DNA from: Gammaproteobacteria bacterium
GTDB lineage: Bacteria; Pseudomonadota; Gammaproteobacteria; GRL18
Assembly: GCA_024511395.1 (NCBI GenBank)
Contig: JANELJ010000050.1
Span: forward strand, 1 to 9,862
Direction of reading: 5' to 3'
DNA: 9,862 nt
Part shown: positions 1 to 5,862 of the stretch, one piece after another
How the letters are laid out: the number at the start of each line of letters is the position of its first letter
How positions within the stretch are numbered: position 1 is the stretch's first letter
Translations under genes and position numbers: made by a program
The notes under the pieces: generated by a model
What the model was told of the DNA's origin: nothing
What the model saw: only the letters and a program-made list of their open reading frames with translations
Database searches by the model: none

Positions 1-49
1 AGCGTTCAGCGTTCAGCGTTCAGCGTTCAGCGTTCAGCGTTCAGCGTTC
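1..49 (+). repeat. Heptamer tandem array AGCGTTC x7
   Basis: Seven perfect copies of the 7-bp unit AGCGTTC begin at the first base of the window, so the array probably continues upstream. It is followed by AGAAAGAGCTT. It ends about 67 bp before the nirL start codon and reads in the same direction as nirL. The 17-bp junction CAGCGTTCAGAAAGAGC (42-58) recurs exactly on the minus strand at 9735-9751, just after norB. A period of 7 is not a multiple of 3, consistent with a non-coding location. Confidence 0.95.
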
Positions 50-116
50 AGAAAGAGCTTAGAGAATTTTTAGTTTACATTCAATTTTTTGTGCGGTTTT
101 TTATAAGGCAGCTATT

Positions 117-701
117 ATGACATTGGATCTTTTGGATCAAAAGCTTATTGCTCTTATTCAGGATGGTTTGGCATTGACCAGTAAGCCGTTTGCGCACATT
201 GCCCGGCAGATGGGTGTGTCTGAGCAGCGGGTTATTGAGCGGCTGCAGCAGTTAAAGGATGAGGGGACCATTAAGCGGCTGGGTGTTGTGGTGCGTCATA
301 AGGAACTGGGGTTTAAGGCCAATGCCATGGTGGTCTGGGATATTCCCGATGAGCTGGTAGAGGAAGTGGCCCGCAAGATTGCCTCGTTTAATTGTGTCAC
401 TCTGTGTTATCAGCGTCCCCGTCGTCCTGAGCAGCAATGGAACTATAATCTGTTTTCTATGATTCATGGTAAGGATCGTAAGTCAGTTCTGCAGCGGCTT
501 GATGATATTGTGAATATGCTGGAACTGGATAATATTCATTACCAGCCATTATTCAGCACCCGTCGTTTTAAACAGCGTGGTGCCCGTTATATTGATCCGC
601 AGCAGTTCAGCCAGCCTGAGCCTGCTGCACACCAGTCGGCTGGTTGTTCCGCAGATAATAATTTTGGCCTGCCCCGGGTTGCCCAGCACGTCTATGGATG
701 A
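117..701 (+). CDS. nirL: NirL-type siroheme decarboxylase subunit (AsnC/Lrp fold)
   Basis: 194-residue protein with an AsnC-type helix-turn-helix at about residues 5-55 and an alpha/beta effector domain after it. It is one of the NirD/L/G/H (AhbA/AhbB-like) proteins. These look like Lrp regulators but decarboxylate siroheme to 12,18-didecarboxysiroheme in heme d1 synthesis, acting as D+L and G+H pairs in the cytoplasm. The NirL type is suggested by IKRLGVVVRHKELG (52-65), CYQRPRR (97-103), YNLFSMIHGKDR (110-121) and RRFKQRGARY (149-158). The ATG at 117 has AAGG eight bases upstream, and LDLLDQKLI right after it is the usual family start. About 36 residues beyond RGARY are not part of the usual family core and run into the start of the next gene. 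The stop overlaps that gene by 8 bp, implying translational coupling. The family call is firm; the choice of L over H rests on motif memory and gene order. No nirD lies directly upstream inside the window. Confidence 0.75.
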   Translation: MTLDLLDQKLIALIQDGLALTSKPFAHIARQMGVSEQRVIERLQQLKDEGTIKRLGVVVRHKELGFKANAMVVWDIPDELVEEVARKIASFNCVTLCYQRPRRPEQQWNYNLFSMIHGKDRKSVLQRLDDIVNMLELDNIHYQPLFSTRRFKQRGARYIDPQQFSQPEPAAHQSAGCSADNNFGLPRVAQHVYG

Positions 702-1137
702 AACTGACCGTCTGATCATTAACTCCCTGCAGGGCAATTTTCCCATTAGCGATCAACCCTATCTTGAAGTTGCTCAACAACTAGGTATTTCTGAGGACGA
801 GTTATTATCGCGTCTGCAAACCATGCTGGACAGCCGTACCCTGACCCGTTTCGGCCCCATGTATGATATTCAGAAACTGGGCGGTAGTTTCAGCCTGTGC
901 GCCATTCGGGTGCCTGCAGAACGCTTTGAGGAAGTCACTGAAATTGTCAATGCCTTCCCGGAAGTGGCTCATAATTATGAACGGGATCATGAATTTAATA
1001 TGTGGTATGTGTTAGCCACCGAATCCCCTGAACAGATCATCCAGACCAACCAGGCAATAGAAGCCAGAACCGGTTTAAAAGTGTACAATATGCCCAAAAT
1101 TCAGGAATTTTTTGTAGGCCTGCACTTTCAGGCATAA
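694..1137 (+). CDS. nirG: NirG-type siroheme decarboxylase subunit (AsnC/Lrp fold)
   Basis: 147-residue AsnC-fold protein of the siroheme decarboxylase family. It belongs to the D/G half of the family: LTRFGPMYD (50-58), LGGSFSLCA (62-70), VAHNYERDHEFNMWYVLATE (91-110) and the C-terminal EFFVGLHF (138-145). His93 and His99 lie in the segment where this family has conserved histidines linked to substrate handling. The ATG at 694 is chosen over in-frame starts further upstream because MDETDRLIINSLQ is the conserved family start; a longer form from 577 would duplicate DNA coding for NirL. The start lies inside the end of nirL (8-bp overlap) with no clear Shine-Dalgarno sequence, so translation probably depends on re-initiation. 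Calling it NirG rather than NirD depends on its place just before nirH and nirJ. It is expected to pair with the NirH-like protein. Confidence 0.75.
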   Translation: MDETDRLIINSLQGNFPISDQPYLEVAQQLGISEDELLSRLQTMLDSRTLTRFGPMYDIQKLGGSFSLCAIRVPAERFEEVTEIVNAFPEVAHNYERDHEFNMWYVLATESPEQIIQTNQAIEARTGLKVYNMPKIQEFFVGLHFQA

Positions 1138-1164
1138 ACCGGAGACACGGCTCTTACACGCCTT

Positions 1165-1644
1165 ATGGATGAACTCGACAGAAAAATCATTACCGCTACC
1201 CAGGCCGGCCTGCCGCTGGTAAAAAAGCCTTATACCGCCATTGCCGAACAACTGGGCATTGACTCCGAAACCGTTAAACAGCGTCTGCAGAACATGTTGG
1301 ATAAAGGACAGATCCGCCGTATAGGCGCAGTACCCAATCATTACAAGCTGGGCTATAAGGCCAATGCCATGTCGGTGTGGAATGTACCGGATGACGAAAT
1401 AAAGGAACTGGGTGATCAGCTCAGTGCCCTGCCCTTTGTCAGTCACTGTTATGAACGGCCGCGTTTTTTACCCGAATGGCCGTATAATCTGTTTACCATG
1501 CTGCATGGTAAAAGTCGCGAAGAAGTGGCTGACAAGGTTCAGCAGGTAGTGAAATTGCTAGGCGAATATTGTGTCGGCTATGAATTACTGTATAGTAAGC
1601 AGATTCTAAAAAAGACCGGTTTACGCTTAAAAGCAAAAGACTAA
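1165..1644 (+). CDS. nirH: NirH-type siroheme decarboxylase subunit (AsnC/Lrp fold)
   Basis: 159-residue AsnC-fold protein, the third siroheme-decarboxylase-like subunit of the cluster. The helix-turn-helix region is about residues 3-52. NirH/L-type motifs follow: IRRIGAVPNHYKLGYKANAM (50-69), FVSHCYERPR (91-100), WPYNLFTMLHGKSREEV (105-121) and the C-terminal LYSKQILKKTGLRL (142-155). The family start MDELDRKI supports the ATG at 1165. No good Shine-Dalgarno sequence is close: GGAG at 1141-1144 is about 20 bases away. It lies 27 bp after nirG and 20 bp before nirJ, so one transcript is likely. By family knowledge it partners NirG in removing the acetate carboxyls of siroheme. It resembles NirL closely, so exact L/H naming carries some doubt. 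Confidence 0.78.
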   Translation: MDELDRKIITATQAGLPLVKKPYTAIAEQLGIDSETVKQRLQNMLDKGQIRRIGAVPNHYKLGYKANAMSVWNVPDDEIKELGDQLSALPFVSHCYERPRFLPEWPYNLFTMLHGKSREEVADKVQQVVKLLGEYCVGYELLYSKQILKKTGLRLKAKD

Positions 1645-1664
1645 AAGAGCAAAACTAAATACTT

Positions 1665-2810
1665 ATGTTCAGAATCTCCCAATACCTCAAAGAAGTCCTT
1701 AATCCAACACCCATAGGGCCTAAGCGTAATCCTCCCGGTCCGGTCGTGATCTGGAATTTAATCCGCCGCTGCAATCTGACCTGTAAGCATTGTTATTCTA
1801 TTTCAGCCGATACCCATTTTAAGGGGGAATTATCCACCCAGGAAGTGTTTACTGTTATGGATGATTTAAAGGCGTATGGCGAACCGGTACTCATTCTGTC
1901 CGGCGGTGAACCCTTACTGCGGGATGATATCTTTGAAATATCTCATCGAGCCAAAGACATGGGCTTTTATGTCGGCCTCTCCACTAACGGCACCTTGATC
2001 ACTCAGGACAATATCCGGCAGATTGCCGATGTTAATTATAATTATATCGGGATCAGTATTGATGGTGTAGAAGCCACCCATGATGTATTCCGTCGCAAGG
2101 AAGGCGTCTACCAGAAATCCATGCAGGGTATTCGTCTGTGCAAGAAACATGATATTAAAGTCGGGCTGCGTTTTACTCTGACCCAGGACAATGCTGAAGA
2201 ACTGCCTGATTTACTGCAGTTAATGGAAGATGAAGGGGTGGACAAATTTTACCTGTCTCATCTCAATTATGCCGGTCGGGGTAATAAAAACCGCGAAGAT
2301 GATGTTTATCATATTGCCACCCGAAAATCACTGAACACCCTGTTTGAACATTGTATTAACGAGCTAAAACAGGGGATTGAGCATGAATATGTGACCGGCA
2401 ATAATGATGCCGATGGCCTGTATCTGTATCACTGGGTTAAACAGCATTATCCGGAACGGGCAGAGCATATCAAAGCCCGGCTGGATCAATGGGGCGGCAA
2501 CTCCTCAGGTGTCAATATTGCCAATATTGACAACTTGGGCAAGGTACATCCCGACACCATGTGGTGGAATTACGACTTGGGCAGTGTCCGTGAGCGGCAG
2601 TTCTCTGAAATCTGGCAGGATACCTCTGATCCATTAATGGCGGGTCTGAAACAACACCCCCGGCCAGTTGAGGGCCGTTGTGCGAAGTGCCAGTATCTGA
2701 ATATCTGTAACGGCAATACCCGGGTAAGAGCCTGGCAGACCACAGGTAATTTCTGGGCTGAAGATCCAGCCTGTTATCTGAGTGATCAGGAAATTGGACT
2801 GAACCCTTAA
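1665..2810 (+). CDS. nirJ: Heme d1 biosynthesis radical SAM protein NirJ
   Basis: 381-residue radical SAM enzyme. The CX3CX2C cluster motif is C36-NLT-C40-KH-C43, and the SAM-binding GGEP lies at 80-83 in LILSGGEPLLRDD. A C-terminal cysteine group, C339, C342, C348 and C370 (in GRCAKCQYLNIC and DPACYL), fits the auxiliary Fe-S cluster of the SPASM-like tail found in NirJ. In heme d1 synthesis NirJ acts on didecarboxysiroheme, processing the propionate chains on rings A and B to prepare the two oxo groups. It is cytoplasmic and oxygen-sensitive. Its length is normal for the family. It is the last gene of the nirLGHJ run, and the 237-bp gap after it holds an inverted-repeat element and a new promoter. 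The related heme enzyme AhbC is an alternative, but the surrounding nirN and nor genes favour NirJ. Confidence 0.9.
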   Translation: MFRISQYLKEVLNPTPIGPKRNPPGPVVIWNLIRRCNLTCKHCYSISADTHFKGELSTQEVFTVMDDLKAYGEPVLILSGGEPLLRDDIFEISHRAKDMGFYVGLSTNGTLITQDNIRQIADVNYNYIGISIDGVEATHDVFRRKEGVYQKSMQGIRLCKKHDIKVGLRFTLTQDNAEELPDLLQLMEDEGVDKFYLSHLNYAGRGNKNREDDVYHIATRKSLNTLFEHCINELKQGIEHEYVTGNNDADGLYLYHWVKQHYPERAEHIKARLDQWGGNSSGVNIANIDNLGKVHPDTMWWNYDLGSVRERQFSEIWQDTSDPLMAGLKQHPRPVEGRCAKCQYLNICNGNTRVRAWQTTGNFWAEDPACYLSDQEIGLNP

Positions 2811-2827
2811 GCCCATTTTATAAATTG

Positions 2828-2971
2828 TTGTAACTGCTCAGCGTATTTAGATTTTGTGTCAGTTCAAGGCATTTTCGCACGGAAAATGTGAGCGTATATT
2901 AATACGTGACCATTTGAGTACGAAAATAACGCCGAAATGGTGCAAAAGATGAATACGCTGAGTAGTTACAA
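2828..2971. mobile_element. Cloverleaf-like 144-bp inverted-repeat element, possible MITE
   Basis: The terminal arms 2828-2847 (TTGTAACTGCTCAGCGTATT) and 2952-2971 are inverted repeats matching at 19 of 20 positions; the one difference would be a G-U pair in RNA. Three smaller hairpins fit inside: 2870-2876 with 2882-2888 (7 bp, 5-base loop), 2893-2897 with 2902-2906 (5 bp, 4-base loop), and 2909-2915 with 2935-2941 (7 bp). The element is flanked on both sides by ATTG (2824-2827 and 2972-2975), which could be a 4-bp target duplication. It has no open reading frame, so if mobile it would depend on a transposase elsewhere. It could also be a structured RNA or a transcription-stop region after nirJ. 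Confidence 0.55.
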
Positions 2972-2972
2972 A

Positions 2973-2986
2973 TTGATATGAATCAA
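2973..2986 (+). promoter_or_regulatory. FNR/ANR/DNR-type binding site
   Basis: TTGAT-ATGA-ATCAA is a perfect 5-4-5 palindrome matching the CRP/FNR-family consensus TTGAT-N4-ATCAA. The centre (2979.5) lies about 41.5-42.5 bp upstream of the start site predicted from the TATAAT at 3010-3015, the classic class II activator position. A further half site ATCAA follows at 2991-2995. It should switch on nirN under low oxygen or NO. Whether FNR, ANR or the NO-responsive DNR/NNR binds cannot be told from the site. Confidence 0.85.
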
Positions 2987-3009
2987 GGGTATCAATAACT
3001 TAGCATGCG

Positions 3010-3015
3010 TATAAT
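3010..3015 (+). promoter_or_regulatory. -10 hexamer of the nirN promoter
   Basis: A consensus TATAAT lies 23 bp after the FNR-type box and gives a start site near 3021-3022, with a leader of about 27 bases before the nirN ATG. The bases at the -35 position (about 2987-2992, GGGTAT) are poor, as expected for an activator-dependent promoter. The leader has no Shine-Dalgarno-like sequence; only a run of seven A precedes and includes the start codon. Confidence 0.75.
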
Positions 3016-3047
3016 ACAATTATCATCGTCCGGCACAACCTAAAAAA

Positions 3048-4625
3048 ATGACCAGAACGCTCTTCTTATTACTTATAGCAGGTTTTATCCATAGCACGGC
3101 TTATGCCGCTACGGCTGTGACCGGCAGCAATACCAATACGGCACCGGTACTAAGCCTGTTTAAAAAACACTGTGCTTCCTGTCATGGTGAAAACCGGCTG
3201 GGTCTGGTGGGTCCTCCCTTAATTCCCCAAAGCTTTAAACGTCTGAAACCGGAGGCTGCTGCCCTAGTCATTAAAAACGGCCGTGCAGCTACCCAGATGC
3301 CTGCCTTTGGAGAGACATTGTCCAAACAGCAGATCAGTCCGCTGGTTGACTATATCTACACCAAACCCGAGCAGATGCCGGTATGGGATATGGCTGACAT
3401 TAAAAAAAGCCATGTTATCAGCAACCCGCCGGGCACCTTGGGCGATACTCCGGTTTTCAAAGCCGATATGCAAAACCTCTTTCTGTTGGTTGAAATCGGG
3501 GATCATCATGTCACCCTGCTTGACGGTGATACCTTTAAACCCATTTACCGGCTTAAAACCCATAATACCCTGCACGGCGGGCCAAAGTATTCCAGAGACG
3601 GACGCTATGTCTATTTTGCTTCCCGTGATGGCTGGATCACTAAATTTGATATTTACAATTTAAAAGTCATTGCCGATATTCGGGTGGGTATTAATACCCG
3701 TAACCTAGCCGTCTCTGATGACGGTAAATACATTATTGCAGGCAACACCCTTCCCCATACAGCAGTTATCCTCAAAGCCGATGATCTATCCCCTGTAAAA
3801 GTGATTCCAGTGGTCAATGACGAAGGTAAAAGCTCCAGGGTCAGTGCCGTTTATACTGCAGCACCGCGCAAAAGCTTTATTCTGGCTTTAAAGGATTTTC
3901 CTGAAGTCTGGGAAATACCTTATGTGGATAAAAATATTTTTGTCCATGACTATCGCTATGAAATGCCTGAATACAGCGGTAAACCTTTCAGTATTCGACG
4001 CATTAAATTAAAGCATTATCTGGATAACTTCTTTTTTGATCAGTCCTATGAACACATTATTGGCGCCGCCCGCCCGGAAGGCGAGCGTTTACCTCAGGGC
4101 ATTCAGGTCATTAAACTGGCATCGGGCCGAAAAGTGGCCGATATTGATCTACTTGGTATGCCTCATCTTAGCTCGGGCATCAGCTGGAAGTACCAAGATA
4201 CCCGGGTTATTGCCACACCCAATATCAGAGAAGGTGTCGTATCCATTATTGATACCCGTAACTGGAAGATTATCAAAAAAATAAAAACCCAGGGCCCCGG
4301 CTTTTTTATGCGCAGCCATGAAAAAAGTCCTTATGCCTGGGTTGATGTATTTTTTGGTCCCAATAAGGATCTGGTTCACATCATTGATAAAAAGACCCTG
4401 GAAATTGTTAAAACACTCAAACCTGAACCGGGAAAAACCTCGGCACATGTTGAGTTTACCAAAGATGGGCGCTATGCTCTGTTAAGCATCTGGGAAAACG
4501 AGGGGGCTGTTATTGTCTATGATGCTCAGACACTGGAAGAAGTAAAACGTCTGCCGATGAAAAAACCTTCCGGGAAATATAATGTCTATAACAAGACACA
4601 TCTGGAAGAAGGTACCAGTCACTGA
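3048..4625 (+). CDS. nirN: NirN-like cytochrome c / heme d1 propeller protein
   Basis: 525-residue periplasmic protein. A signal peptide covers residues 1-20 (charged MTR, hydrophobic stretch, cleavage after AYA). A class I cytochrome c domain follows, with C42-AS-C45-H46 and a likely Met84 ligand in TQMPAFG. From about residue 125 to the end is the heme d1 beta-propeller shared by NirS, NirF and NirN. NirS is unlikely: the NirS histidine in the FLHDGG region is replaced here (HYLDNFFFDQ, 323-332), while GMPHLSSG (370-377, His373) and GNTLPHTAVILKADDLSPVK (232-251) follow the NirN/NirF pattern. NirF usually lacks the cytochrome domain, so NirN is favoured. NirN oxidises dihydro-heme d1 to heme d1 and helps hand it to NirS. 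It is expressed from its own FNR-type promoter. The start is set by the signal peptide. No Shine-Dalgarno sequence precedes the ATG, which is unusual. Confidence 0.85.
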   Translation: MTRTLFLLLIAGFIHSTAYAATAVTGSNTNTAPVLSLFKKHCASCHGENRLGLVGPPLIPQSFKRLKPEAAALVIKNGRAATQMPAFGETLSKQQISPLVDYIYTKPEQMPVWDMADIKKSHVISNPPGTLGDTPVFKADMQNLFLLVEIGDHHVTLLDGDTFKPIYRLKTHNTLHGGPKYSRDGRYVYFASRDGWITKFDIYNLKVIADIRVGINTRNLAVSDDGKYIIAGNTLPHTAVILKADDLSPVKVIPVVNDEGKSSRVSAVYTAAPRKSFILALKDFPEVWEIPYVDKNIFVHDYRYEMPEYSGKPFSIRRIKLKHYLDNFFFDQSYEHIIGAARPEGERLPQGIQVIKLASGRKVADIDLLGMPHLSSGISWKYQDTRVIATPNIREGVVSIIDTRNWKIIKKIKTQGPGFFMRSHEKSPYAWVDVFFGPNKDLVHIIDKKTLEIVKTLKPEPGKTSAHVEFTKDGRYALLSIWENEGAVIVYDAQTLEEVKRLPMKKPSGKYNVYNKTHLEEGTSH

Positions 4626-4635
4626 TTAGTGACTG
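4616..4635 (+). other. Palindrome overlapping the nirN stop codon
   Basis: CAGTCACT-GATT-AGTGACTG forms a perfect 8-bp stem with a 4-base loop, and the nirN TGA (4623-4625) sits at the loop edge. It is followed by AT-rich DNA without a clean run of T, so a standard terminator is doubtful. It could protect the nirN mRNA 3' end, or be a binding site for a dimeric regulator ahead of the hemerythrin gene. Confidence 0.5.
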
Positions 4636-4655
4636 CATATCAAATAATTTATTTA

Positions 4656-4661
4656 TATAAT
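4656..4661 (+). promoter_or_regulatory. Possible -10 hexamer for the hemerythrin pair
   Basis: A TATAAT lies in the 74-bp AT-rich gap between nirN and the hemerythrin gene, 38 bp before its start codon. No convincing -35 is visible at the right distance, and in DNA this AT-rich the match could be chance. The downstream gene may simply be read through from nirN. Confidence 0.3.
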
Positions 4662-4699
4662 TAAACAACTTTTAAGTATTTTGTCTTTAGGAGAATAAA

Positions 4700-5266
4700 A
4701 TGTTCAAGTCAATGGGAACGTTTGGTCTGGTTCTGTTAACTGTAACCGCAATAGTTATGGTCGGACTCGGCTTTTTAATGGGCCCCACTCACCCACTGCC
4801 CTGGATTATGCTGGTTATTCTTATTGCCATTCCATTTATCCATAATAAGATGATTTCCAGTCAGTATATGGTCTGGAAAGATGAGTACAGCGTCGGCATT
4901 GAAGCCATGGATAATGACCATAAAAAATTACTGAACCTGATTAATCAACTGCAGACAGCCGTTAACTATTACACAGGTAAGGAGTTTGAACAAAAGGCAC
5001 TGGATGAGTTAATTGACTATACCAAAACCCATTTTGCCCGGGAAGAAAAGTTAATGGAAGAAAATGGCTATCCTGATCTGGAAACCCATAAAAAACAGCA
5101 TAAACAATTTATTGAAAAGGTTAATCACCTGGTTGATGAATACCAGAAAGATTCTGATGTAACCATGGTGGATGCACTTAACTTTCTGAAAAACTGGCTG
5201 GTTAAACATATTAATGGAACTGACAAAGAATACGGCAAGGTTCTCAATGAAAAAGGGATCCACTAA
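4700..5266 (+). CDS. Membrane-anchored bacteriohemerythrin
   Basis: 188-residue protein. Two hydrophobic segments (about residues 7-28 and 34-48), separated by a short GPTHPLP turn, form a membrane hairpin. A hemerythrin domain follows (about 57-185). All seven ligands of the di-iron centre are in place: His74 (in WKDEYSVGIEAMDNDH), His111 and Glu115 (HFAREE), His130 and His134 (HKKQH), His170 and Asp175 (HINGTD). The domain therefore should bind O2, and possibly NO, at a non-heme di-iron site. Lys3 and Lys50 flanking the hairpin suggest both ends face the cytoplasm; this is inferred. A strong AGGAG (4689-4693) lies six bases before the ATG, in contrast to nirN. The next gene starts 2 bp after the stop. 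The position between nitrite- and NO-reductase genes suggests oxygen or NO buffering, sensing or delivery. No signalling domain is attached. Confidence 0.92.
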   Translation: MFKSMGTFGLVLLTVTAIVMVGLGFLMGPTHPLPWIMLVILIAIPFIHNKMISSQYMVWKDEYSVGIEAMDNDHKKLLNLINQLQTAVNYYTGKEFEQKALDELIDYTKTHFAREEKLMEENGYPDLETHKKQHKQFIEKVNHLVDEYQKDSDVTMVDALNFLKNWLVKHINGTDKEYGKVLNEKGIH

Positions 5267-5268
5267 AT

Positions 5269-5733
5269 ATGAGTAAGGGTATGGCAAGACTGGGCTGGAT
5301 TTTATTTTTTATAATGGCGATTATCACTGCGGTAATGGCCTGGCAGTTTATCTACACCGGTAAAACTGAGCTTTCTGCAGACAACCGCAAGGCTCTGATT
5401 CTGGATGATTTTGAAAAAGATTTTCTATTAGCAGAAATGCGCGGCTTCCTGAATTCTGTGCATCAGATTGTCGATGGCATAGAAAAAGATAATATGGAAC
5501 AGATTACTAAAGCGGCCAAAGATTCCGGTTTCTCCGATGTAGCTAATGTACCCGCCAGTTTACGGGGTAAATTACCCCTGGAAATGAAAAAAATGGGCTT
5601 TTCTGTGCACCAGGCCTTTGATCAAATGGCACTGGATGCCGAGCAGTTAGGGGATAAGGAGCATACCTTGCCCCAGCTTAATGAAATATTGGCAACCTGT
5701 ACGGCCTGTCATGCTTTGTATCGGGTCAGGTAA
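5269..5733 (+). CDS. Membrane-anchored cytochrome c'-like protein
   Basis: 154-residue protein. The N-terminal positively charged MSKGMAR is followed by one hydrophobic helix (about residues 9-29), a membrane anchor or uncleaved signal. The rest looks all-helical, with a single heme c motif at the extreme C-terminus, C144-TA-C147-H148. A C-terminal CXXCH after a four-helix stretch is the layout of cytochrome c' and cytochrome c-556. AEMRGFLNSV (55-64) in the first helix holds Met57, the position where low-spin members carry the sixth iron ligand; if so the heme would be six-coordinate and redox-active rather than an open gas-binding site. Heme attachment requires the domain to be periplasmic. 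It starts 2 bp after the hemerythrin stop, so the two are almost certainly co-translated; AGGGA (5254-5258) could serve as ribosome site. The exact subfamily is uncertain. The stop codon runs directly into a heptamer array. Confidence 0.75.
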   Translation: MSKGMARLGWILFFIMAIITAVMAWQFIYTGKTELSADNRKALILDDFEKDFLLAEMRGFLNSVHQIVDGIEKDNMEQITKAAKDSGFSDVANVPASLRGKLPLEMKKMGFSVHQAFDQMALDAEQLGDKEHTLPQLNEILATCTACHALYRVR

Positions 5734-5738
5734 GAGAA

Positions 5739-5822
5739 AGTGTTAAGTGTTAAGTGTTAAGTGTTAAGTGTTAAGTGTTAAGTGTTAAGTGTTAAGTGTT
5801 AAGTGTTAAGTGTTAAGTGTTA
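5739..5822 (+). repeat. Heptamer tandem array AGTGTTA x12
   Basis: Twelve perfect 7-bp copies lie between the converging cytochrome and norD genes, starting five bases after the cytochrome stop codon (TAAGAGAA then the array) and ending in ATAAGAGTTT. The unit differs from the AGCGTTC array at the window start by two bases. No clear hairpin terminator is visible in 5734-5862, so how the two converging transcripts end is not evident. Confidence 0.97.
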
Positions 5823-5862
5823 ATAAGAGTTTGGTGGTTTTTGGGGCTTTTGTAAACCTTAT

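Noticed and set aside
61..116. Promoter directly upstream of nirL
   Set aside because: TTTACA (74-79) and TTATAA (101-106) are present but spaced 21 bp apart, and the start site would fall at the start codon.
577..693. Longer N-terminus for the NirG-like protein
   Set aside because: It would be translated from nirL coding sequence in another frame and precedes the conserved family start MDETDR.
1075..1446. Antisense open reading frame opposite nirG and nirH
   Set aside because: It is a shadow of the strongly conserved coding frames on the plus strand, with no recognisable family or ribosome site.
117..1644. Three consecutive AsnC/Lrp transcription regulators
   Set aside because: They carry siroheme-decarboxylase signatures, are co-directional and lie directly before nirJ, so an enzymatic role in heme d1 synthesis is more likely than DNA binding.
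2973..4625. Reading 3048-4625 as NirS, the cd1 nitrite reductase
   Set aside because: The fold and length are similar, but the NirS histidine in the FLHDGG region is missing and the GMPHLSSG and GNTLPHT segments follow NirN/NirF.
4630..4643. FNR-type box upstream of the hemerythrin gene
   Set aside because: ATCAA is present but the partner half site matches at only two of five bases and the spacing to the -10 is wrong.
1..5822. CRISPR array from the tandem repeats
   Set aside because: Units are 7 bp and directly abutting with no spacers, and no cas genes are present.
5823..5862. Terminator between the converging cytochrome and norD genes
   Set aside because: T-rich stretches are present but no convincing stem could be formed.
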